Origin: CAYFJO01 sp964343305
GTDB taxonomy: Bacteria; Planctomycetota; Planctomycetia; Pirellulales; Pirellulaceae
Length of the DNA: 14,999 nt
Direction of reading: 5' to 3'
NCBI GenBank assembly: GCA_964343305.1
Contig: CAYFJO010000266.1
Location: 1-14,999, forward strand
Shown: piece by piece, positions 6,630 to 12,610 of the stretch
Layout of the letters: every line of letters begins with the position of its first letter
Position numbering within the stretch: the stretch's first letter is position 1
Made by a program: the position numbers and the translations under genes
Notes under the pieces: generated by a model
What the model saw: only the letters and a program-made list of their open reading frames with translations
What the model was told of the DNA's origin: nothing
Database searches by the model: none

Positions 6630-8117
6630 ATGGGACAGATTCGTTTCATCGCACCGCGCCGCGATCGTGTTTCCGATGAGGCGATCCAACGCGCCTACAT
6701 GGCCGGAATGGAGCAGATCCCGTGGCATTGCCGCACCGGTTGGTCGGGCAACGAAATCGTGATTGAGCGGAACATTGACGAATCGGGCTGTCTGTTTGTC
6801 ACTTGGGATGTCGAGGGGCACGGAACGCTGATCTTGTCGACCACGAGTTTGATGCAGCGGGAACAACCGTACAATTTGCCACTGGAACTGGCACGCGGCA
6901 CGATCAACCGGATTCGCAACCAGTTGGCCATTTGGCAACCGCAAGGATTCACCGCGTCCGAATCGTTGGAACACGAGTTACAAGCGGCGACGGAGCAATT
7001 CATTGCTGCCGCCACCTCCCAGGACGAACCGGTCAATTGTGCGGATCGATCCGAGGTCGCGATGAAGCACGCGGTCAACGCGATTAAACAGCTCGGTGGG
7101 ACATTTGCAAATCAAGTTCTTTCGATCCGACACCAGCAGACGCAAAAACTCCCCACCTTGATGGCTGGTTCACTGGACAGCGGCCCGTTGACAGAAACCC
7201 AGTCACAACAGTTCCAGACTGCGTTCAACATGGCTGCCTTGCAAATGAATTGGCACGACATCGAGTTGAACGAGGGCGAACATGATTGGGCGGAAACCGA
7301 CCAACAAGTCGAATGGGCACGCAAGAGCGGATTGAAAGTTTGCGCGGGACCCCTGCTACGATTTACTCAACGTAACTTGCCCGATTGGATTTATTTGTGG
7401 GATGACGATTTCGAATCGGTGCGGCAATATGCGTTGAGCTACGTGGAAGAAGTCGTCAAGCGTTACCGGGGCAGCGTGCATATCTGGCATTGTGCCGCGG
7501 GAATGAACCTGCCGGGCGCCATCAAGTTGCCGGAGGAATACAAGCTCAAATTGACCGTGGACGCGATTCAAACGGTCATCCAGGCAGACACCCGCGCTCC
7601 GGTCATCGTTAGTTTCGACCAACCTTGGGCCGAGTACCTCGCATCGCAGGATCTTGATCTGTCGCCGTTGCATTTCGCCGACGCGTTGGTGCGGGCCGAT
7701 TTAGGTGTCGCGGGCATTGGGCTGGAAATCAATTTGGGCTATTGGCCCAACGGAACCCTGCCGCGCGATGCGTTGGAGATCAACCGGCTGATCGATCATT
7801 GGGGCCACCTTGGGCTGCCACTGTTGATCTTTCTGACCGTGCCCAGCAGCGATGAGACAGACGCACACGCACGACGACAAGCGAACGTTGTCTCCAACAC
7901 CTTTCCCGGCGGCGTGTCCTTGGAGTCGCAGCAGGAAACTGTCCGAGACATCTTGCCACTATTGCTGTCCAAACAGAGCGTACACGCCGTTGTGTGGAAT
8001 CAAATGTGCGATGACCAGCCTCACGACTTCCCTCACGGCGGGATGTTCGACGCCGAAAAAAATGCCAAGCCCGCGCTGCAAATGATCTCTCAAGTGCGGC
8101 AGAAACATCTTTCGTAG
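6630..8117 (+). CDS. GH10-like (xylanase-fold) protein lacking the catalytic glutamates
   Basis: The 495-residue protein has an N-terminal region of about 180 residues that I do not recognise, then a glycoside hydrolase family 10 barrel. Barrel markers are the MNWHDIELNEGEHDW segment, LPDWIYLWDDDFESVRQYAL with VVKRYRGSVHIWH (strand 4), VAGIGLEINLGYW (strand 6) and the end pattern VVWNQMCDD, GGMFDAEKNAKPAL. In active GH10 enzymes strand 4 ends WDVVNE; here it is WHCAAG (286-291), so Gly291 takes the acid/base position. The strand-7 TELD nucleophile motif is replaced by FLTVPS (401-406). No signal peptide is visible. ATG 6630 follows GAAGGAA (6614-6620), preferred over an upstream GTG at 6567. 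A binding or non-hydrolytic role is likely; calling it an endo-xylanase would be unsafe. Confidence 0.85.
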   Translation: MGQIRFIAPRRDRVSDEAIQRAYMAGMEQIPWHCRTGWSGNEIVIERNIDESGCLFVTWDVEGHGTLILSTTSLMQREQPYNLPLELARGTINRIRNQLAIWQPQGFTASESLEHELQAATEQFIAAATSQDEPVNCADRSEVAMKHAVNAIKQLGGTFANQVLSIRHQQTQKLPTLMAGSLDSGPLTETQSQQFQTAFNMAALQMNWHDIELNEGEHDWAETDQQVEWARKSGLKVCAGPLLRFTQRNLPDWIYLWDDDFESVRQYALSYVEEVVKRYRGSVHIWHCAAGMNLPGAIKLPEEYKLKLTVDAIQTVIQADTRAPVIVSFDQPWAEYLASQDLDLSPLHFADALVRADLGVAGIGLEINLGYWPNGTLPRDALEINRLIDHWGHLGLPLLIFLTVPSSDETDAHARRQANVVSNTFPGGVSLESQQETVRDILPLLLSKQSVHAVVWNQMCDDQPHDFPHGGMFDAEKNAKPALQMISQVRQKHLS

Positions 8118-8250
8118 GAAATGACGAAATACCCAAATACCCAATGACGAAGGAATGTCGAAATCCGAATGACGAATAGAATTGGCTGGCCATTCGTCAT
8201 TTGGTCATTCGGCCCTTTTTTCGTCATTGGGTATTTCGTCATTCCTCATT
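8118..8250. repeat. Palindromic array of the 9-bp motif AATGACGAA
   Basis: Three exact copies of AATGACGAA (8120-8128, 8143-8151, 8168-8176) face three exact inverted copies TTCGTCATT (8193-8201, 8220-8228, 8235-8243), with further degenerate copies at 8154-8162, near 8202-8209 and near 8244-8250. The outer parts pair as a long hairpin; the left arm carries an extra AAATACCC duplicated in tandem (8127-8142 region). The array fills the whole gap between the GH10-like stop and the ClC start. It includes a T6 run (8216-8221) on the + strand, but inside rather than after the stem. Similar short-motif arrays are familiar in planctomycete intergenic DNA. It may end transcription or be a neutral expansion. 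Confidence 0.85.
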
Positions 8251-8259
8251 TAATTCCGC

Positions 8260-10140
8260 ATGTCAAACTGGTTCGCAAATCTACACGAATGGACAGTCGG
8301 ACTGGCTCGGCGTCAGCAAATCGGGGCACTGCCGATTACGATCGCACTGTCGTGTGTCATCGGAATCTTGGGAGGACTGGGGTCCGTTGTGTTTCTGGAA
8401 TTGATTCATGCTGTCCGCCACATTTCTGTCGATCAAGTGTTCCCTTGGACCAACGGCTGGCTCGCGGTCGTTCTGTGTTTGGTACCCGCCATCGGGTTGC
8501 TCGTGGTTGCGTTTCTGACGCGCGTGTTTGCACCGGAAGCCCAAGGACACGGTGTGCCCGAAGTCATCATGGCCGTTGCTCGCAACGATGGCGTCATTCG
8601 GCCGCGCGTATCTTTGATAAAAATCCTGGCCAGCGGTTTGACGATCGGCTCGGGCGGTTCTGTGGGGCGCGAAGGCCCCATTGTTCAAATTGGCGCGTCC
8701 ATCGGTAGCGCGTGCGGGCAAATCTTCAAGCTGCCTCCCCAACACTTGAAAGTCCTCGTTGCGGCAGGCGGAGCGGCGGGGATCAGTGCCACGTTCAACG
8801 CCCCGCTGGCCGGAGTGATTTTTGCAAGCGAAGTGATATTGGGGAATTTCGCCGTCGAGAGCCTGACGCCCATCGTCATTGCCAGTGTGCTGGCCGCCGT
8901 CGTGCAGATCCACCTTGGCGAACACGGACTGAGTCCCGCGTTCGAAGATTTGGGTTACGAGTATCTCGGTGCATGGGAACAACTCCCGTCACAGATCGTG
9001 CTGGGATTGCTTTGCGGTGTCGCGGCGGTGTATTTCATTAAATTGCTGTACGCAACCGAAGATATTTCACAAAAGCTCATTCGGTCATGGTGGCTGCGAG
9101 CCATCCTGTGTGGGACGATTCTTGGTGTTTCTGGATTGGTCTATCCCAGCACGCCACCTGAACCGCGATCGGCACCGGACGTTCAAGAAGAAAGAGAAAT
9201 GCCGCCCCTGTTCGGCGTGGGTTATCCCGTTGTTGAGCACGCCATTGGCATGACGACATCCGAGGGAGAAGACGCCGGCTCCAATGGACCGAAACTCGAC
9301 CGACCTGCGATGTGGCGACAACTTCTGTGGCTGCTGCCTTTGGTGTTTCTGAAACCGATCATGACCAGCCTGACATTGGGCGGCGGCGGTAGCGGTGGGA
9401 TCTTTGCGCCGTCTCTGTTTCTCGGCGCGACATTGGGTGGATGCTTTGGATTGGCTTACAATTTGATGTTCCCCGGAGCCAACGTCGAACCAGGGATTTA
9501 TGCCATCGTCGGAATGGGAGCGGTCGTTGCCGGGACGACGCATGGGGTGTTGAGTGCGATCCTGATCGTTTACGAAATGACGGGAGACTACAAAATCATT
9601 CTGCCCATCATGATTGCCGCGGGACTTTCCAGTGTGGTGGCTCGCTTCATTGATCCAGAAAGTATCTATCACAAGAAGTTAAGCCGTCGCGGGATCTCGT
9701 TGTCCCGCGGGCATCACGCTCATCGGTTGGAGCACGTCAAGGTTCAGGACGTCATGATTCGCCGATTTCCGACGGTCCGAGTCACCGACGATTTGAATCA
9801 AATCGTGGCCATTGCCCGCGCCAACGCCACGTTCGACAGCTTGCCGGTCGTGAATGACCAGGGACAGTTTGTCGGCATCATACGCCCCGAGGACTTGCAC
9901 CGCGTGCTGGACACGGACATCAAGGCGAATCTGGTCTTTGCCGAAGACATCACGTTTCAAACCGCCGTCTCCGTATTGCCGGATGAGAATCTGCTGGAAG
10001 CGATGAGCGATTTCGGTACGATCGACGTCGAGACGTTACCGGTCGAAGTTGGCAAAGGTGAATCGCGTCGATTGGTAGGGCTGTTGCTTCGATCGGATGT
10101 CATGCAGCGGTACCGCAAGGAAATGCTGCAGCCGTTGTAG
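8260..10140 (+). CDS. ClC-family chloride channel/transporter with two C-terminal CBS domains
   Basis: The 626-residue membrane protein moves chloride or similar anions. Residues about 20-460 form the multi-helix ClC core with its selectivity motifs: GHGVPE (96-101), GSVGREGPIVQIG with the gating Glu138, GISATFNAPLAGVIF before Glu191-Val192, GSGGIFAPSLFLGA, and GTTHGVLSAILIVYEMTGDYK. Two CBS domains follow: about 498-555 (VQDVMIRRFPTV to EDLHRVLD) and about 560-620. CBS domains usually sense adenine nucleotides. The E. coli ClC proton glutamate (Glu203) aligns with Val192, which favours channel-like or uncoupled transport; related bacterial proteins with such a change exist. A hydrophilic loop of about 50 residues (ca. 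300-350, rich in Pro, Glu and Gly) interrupts the core. ATG 8260 follows the repeat array directly, with no visible ribosome binding site. Confidence 0.94.
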   Translation: MSNWFANLHEWTVGLARRQQIGALPITIALSCVIGILGGLGSVVFLELIHAVRHISVDQVFPWTNGWLAVVLCLVPAIGLLVVAFLTRVFAPEAQGHGVPEVIMAVARNDGVIRPRVSLIKILASGLTIGSGGSVGREGPIVQIGASIGSACGQIFKLPPQHLKVLVAAGGAAGISATFNAPLAGVIFASEVILGNFAVESLTPIVIASVLAAVVQIHLGEHGLSPAFEDLGYEYLGAWEQLPSQIVLGLLCGVAAVYFIKLLYATEDISQKLIRSWWLRAILCGTILGVSGLVYPSTPPEPRSAPDVQEEREMPPLFGVGYPVVEHAIGMTTSEGEDAGSNGPKLDRPAMWRQLLWLLPLVFLKPIMTSLTLGGGGSGGIFAPSLFLGATLGGCFGLAYNLMFPGANVEPGIYAIVGMGAVVAGTTHGVLSAILIVYEMTGDYKIILPIMIAAGLSSVVARFIDPESIYHKKLSRRGISLSRGHHAHRLEHVKVQDVMIRRFPTVRVTDDLNQIVAIARANATFDSLPVVNDQGQFVGIIRPEDLHRVLDTDIKANLVFAEDITFQTAVSVLPDENLLEAMSDFGTIDVETLPVEVGKGESRRLVGLLLRSDVMQRYRKEMLQPL

Positions 10141-10193
10141 CTGGAATTCTTGATTTTTGCTGGTGCGCCAGCCAAACTAGGTGCATCAAATCC

Positions 10194-10223
10194 CGTAGCA
10201 CAAGCGGGGACGCTTGCCTTACG
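10194..10223. repeat. Palindrome upstream of the DUF1080 gene
   Basis: The arms CGTAgcaCAAGCG and CGCTTGcctTACG pair over 10 of 13 positions around a GGGA loop. It lies in the 106-bp gap between the ClC and DUF1080 genes, 23 bases before the ATG at 10247. It has the look of a dispersed REP-like element and shares the CGTAGC edge with the palindrome on the other side of the DUF1080 gene. Confidence 0.55.
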
Positions 10224-10246
10224 ATTACCATTGATGGAGCCCCAAG

Positions 10247-11317
10247 ATGCACACCGCCCTGCGTTCAGTTTTTTGTAGTTGCTTTACGTTGTTGCTTTTC
10301 AACTCGCTGCCAACCCAAGCCCAAGATTCGATTGACGACGGCTTTCATATTCAAGGCGAGTACATTGGCTACGCCCGAATTGGCGGACGCGGTCGACGCT
10401 ACACGGGTCTGCAAGTCGTCGCACGAGGCGCAGGCAAGTTCGACGCCGTCCTTTATCGAGGCGGATTGCCCGGTGCAGGTTGGGATCGCGAGACAAAAAG
10501 CAAGTTGAGCGGACAACGCGACGAACAAGGCGTCACGCTCGTGGGCGGCGATGTTACCCTACAACTCGCATCGGACGGCTCGCAATGGCGCGCGGTCGTG
10601 CAGCGCAACGGCGCGCCGATCGGCACGTTGCGCAAGATCTTTCGCATCAGTCCCACGATGGGCGCATCGCCAGCCCGCGGAGCCGTGGTATTGTTCGGTG
10701 GCGGCGACCCAGAGCATCTCGAAAACGCAACGGCCACCGCAGACGGGTTGATCAATGTCTTGCAATCGAGAGGCGGCTTCTGGACAAAAGACCCCGTGGG
10801 CGATTTTCGTTTGCACGGAGAGTTTCGCACACCTTACGAACCGGCCAAGAGCGGCCAAGGTCGTGGTAACAGCGGGTTCTACTTGCAAAGGCGATACGAA
10901 GTCCAAGTGCTCGATTCGTTTGGTTTGGAAGGCGTACACAACGAATGCGGCGGGCTTTACAAGCAGAAGGCACCCGATGTGAATATGGCGCTGCCGCCGC
11001 TGTCTTGGCAGACTTACGACATTTTCTTCACCGCCGCCCGGTTCGACGACAAAGGCAACAAAACGGCCAACGCCCGGATCACCGTTCTGCACAATGGAGT
11101 CAGGATTCACGACAACTACGAGATCACCAACAAGACAGGCGCCGGCCGCCCGGAAGGCCCCGATCCACTTCCCATTCTCTGGCAAAACCACAGCAATCCG
11201 GTCCACTATCGCAACATCTGGATTGTCCATGATCCGGCTTCGATGTCAGACGATGCATGCTGTAAAAGGCGAATGCGAAATCGGGGCAGGTTCCGCTTAT
11301 TCAGACGACGATCGTAA
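10247..11317 (+). CDS. Secreted DUF1080 (3-keto-disaccharide hydrolase-type) protein
   Basis: The 356-residue protein has a Sec signal peptide (residues 1-26, hydrophobic FCSCFTLLLFNSLPTQAQ) and a C-terminal concanavalin-like DUF1080 domain of about 190 residues. Domain markers are FRLHGEFRTPYEP, GNSGFYLQRRYEVQVLDSFG, CGGLYKQKAPDVNMALPP, WQTYDIFFTAARFD and ITVLHNGVRIHDNYEI. DUF1080 proteins occur in very large numbers in planctomycetes, and some members hydrolyse 3-keto-glycosides; the substrate here is unknown. The N-terminal 130 residues form a separate region I do not recognise. The last 20 residues are unusually basic (CCKRRMRNRGRFRLFRRRS) and do not belong to the domain. The ATG is supported by the signal peptide and by GGAG at 10235-10238. 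Action in periplasmic carbohydrate breakdown is likely. Confidence 0.9.
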   Translation: MHTALRSVFCSCFTLLLFNSLPTQAQDSIDDGFHIQGEYIGYARIGGRGRRYTGLQVVARGAGKFDAVLYRGGLPGAGWDRETKSKLSGQRDEQGVTLVGGDVTLQLASDGSQWRAVVQRNGAPIGTLRKIFRISPTMGASPARGAVVLFGGGDPEHLENATATADGLINVLQSRGGFWTKDPVGDFRLHGEFRTPYEPAKSGQGRGNSGFYLQRRYEVQVLDSFGLEGVHNECGGLYKQKAPDVNMALPPLSWQTYDIFFTAARFDDKGNKTANARITVLHNGVRIHDNYEITNKTGAGRPEGPDPLPILWQNHSNPVHYRNIWIVHDPASMSDDACCKRRMRNRGRFRLFRRRS

Positions 11318-11339
11318 TCCGCGGCCGGTGGGAAATGTC

Positions 11340-11393
11340 CGTAGCTGCAAAGTGCCAGCTTGCACATAAACAAGCTGGCAACTTGTGGCTACG
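11340..11393. repeat. Long REP-like hairpin downstream of the DUF1080 gene
   Basis: Arms 11340-11362 and 11371-11393 are complementary at 19 of 23 positions, around an 8-base loop (CACATAAA). The inner 9 bases GCCAGCTTG / CAAGCTGGC and the outer CGTAGC / GCTACG are perfect. It begins 22 bases after the DUF1080 stop. No T-run follows, so it is not a classic intrinsic terminator; it may protect the 3' end of the mRNA or be a dispersed repeat. The open frame of the next gene runs through it, which speaks against starts upstream of 11394. Confidence 0.8.
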
Positions 11394-11494
11394 AGCGGAA
11401 TTCGGCCGCTTCTGCATTGATCCAATCGGCCGGAATGGATACGATTCCACCGCACTACGCCTGGCCAGTATTCCTTCTCTTCATAGGTGGCGAC

Positions 11495-12250
11495 GTGAAA
11501 AGACTCTTCCGCTACGCATTCATCGTGCTGGTCGTTCTGTTGGTGATCGGGTCGATCGCTCTGCTTGTTGCCTATCGCGCTACACAGCACGAACCAGAAT
11601 TCTATGTGCTGGCGTTGGACATCGAACCCGAACAACAGGCGATCGCCGTGGAAGAACTCGAGAGAAATGTGCTCGACCTGCGGAATGAAGTTCGGCAAGA
11701 GGGACGTTGGGAAGCGAGCTTTACGGACGATCAGATCAATGGTTGGCTGGCTAACGAACTGCCCAAGGAACTTCCCAGAAATCTACCGGCCAACGTGACC
11801 GATCCGCGAGTTTCGTTTGCCGCGGACCTGGCACAAGTCGCATTTCGTTTACGGACGGAACGTTTCGCGTCCGTGATTTCGTTGGGAGTCTCCGCCCAGT
11901 TGGGCAACCAGCCAAACGAAGTTGCTGTCCGAATCCGGAGCTTAAGAGCAGGGGCACTGCCATTGCCGACCGTCGAGGATTGGAAACAGAAAATCGAACA
12001 AAAGGCAATCAAATCCGGCATTCCGTTCAAGTGGGAAACGATCGACGGCGACCACGTGGCCATCGTGAATTTGCCCCAACACAACGAACAGTTTCCCGGA
12101 CGTCGCTTGTTACTGGATACGATTCAGGTGCGCGAAGGCGAAGTCTATTTTGCGGGCCGCACGGAATCGCCCGAAGGCAGCGATGGCAAAAATGAGGTCC
12201 TTCAAACCGCGGACGTGTTGCGTGCTTTTAGCGATGCGATCCAACGCTGA
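11495..12250 (+). CDS. Membrane-anchored protein of unknown function
   Basis: I do not recognise the family. From GTG 11495 the product has 251 residues: a basic start (KRLFRY), one transmembrane segment at about 7-27 (AFIVLVVLLVIGSIALLVAY), then a soluble region of about 220 residues expected outside the membrane. That region includes DDQINGWLANELPKELP and repeated beta-like segments, among them VSFAADLAQVAFRL and FASVISLGVSAQLG, with no cysteines or obvious catalytic motif. Start choice: GTG 11495 has AGGTGG (11485-11490) close upstream and gives a clean signal anchor; ATG 11435 adds 20 residues, and the frame stays open to 11360 through the hairpin. The 3' end overlaps the opposite-strand gene by 49 bases. 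Confidence 0.75.
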   Translation: MKRLFRYAFIVLVVLLVIGSIALLVAYRATQHEPEFYVLALDIEPEQQAIAVEELERNVLDLRNEVRQEGRWEASFTDDQINGWLANELPKELPRNLPANVTDPRVSFAADLAQVAFRLRTERFASVISLGVSAQLGNQPNEVAVRIRSLRAGALPLPTVEDWKQKIEQKAIKSGIPFKWETIDGDHVAIVNLPQHNEQFPGRRLLLDTIQVREGEVYFAGRTESPEGSDGKNEVLQTADVLRAFSDAIQR

Positions 12251-12585
12251 GGGTCGTTCGAGGATCGCTCCAGCACGACCTCGCAAGCTAGCCGCCGGCC
12301 GAACAGCGTGATGCAAATCTGCTCATCGTTCTCGCTGTTCAACGCGTAACCCCCCCAATCCCATCTTGTTACTGTGCCACGATCGTTGGAAACAGGGCCT
12401 TCATACGTCAGGTAATCCATGCGGTGGTCCGGCAATTGCTCGGCCGGGATTGTGCTTCCGATTTTCGGCACCTCTTCCAGCGCCCAAGTGCGTAAGGATT
12501 CCCCCGCTTCGAGCATCAGATCCCAATGCGATGCACGCGGGTAATCTGGCGGAGTCTGATGATCGAGAATGACGAATCGCGACAT
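12202..12585 (-). CDS. Stand-alone LigD-type 3'-phosphoesterase domain protein
   Basis: The 127-residue protein matches the 3'-phosphoesterase domain found at the N-terminus of bacterial LigD, which trims 3' ends in non-homologous end joining. Family segments are VILDH (His9), SHWDLMLE (His20, Asp22), LRTWAL, PDHRMDYLTYEG (His54, Tyr58) and RGTVTRWDWGGY, ending in a short strand CEVVLERS. Compared with the Pseudomonas LigD domain, most catalytic positions are kept (His9, His20, Asp22, His54, Tyr58), but the arginine of the HYDLRLE motif is Met24. No polymerase or ligase domain is attached and no Ku gene is nearby. ATG 12585 is the natural start; it lies 25 bases after the stop of the DUF11 gene on the same strand, so the two may share a transcript. 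A role in DNA or RNA end repair is likely but unproven. Confidence 0.8.
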   Translation of the reverse strand: MSRFVILDHQTPPDYPRASHWDLMLEAGESLRTWALEEVPKIGSTIPAEQLPDHRMDYLTYEGPVSNDRGTVTRWDWGGYALNSENDEQICITLFGRRLACEVVLERSSNDPQRWIASLKARNTSAV

Positions 12586-12610
12586 GAAAACGATTGTAAC
12601 GCGGCGCGAA

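Noticed and set aside
6332..6649. A 105-codon minus-strand frame between purC and the GH10-like gene
   Set aside because: It runs through the palindrome, covers both gene starts and shows no domain; it is likely chance.
10159..10172. Short hairpin GCTGG/CCAGC after the ClC gene as a terminator
   Set aside because: The stem is only 5 bp and the T-run lies before it rather than after it on the + strand.
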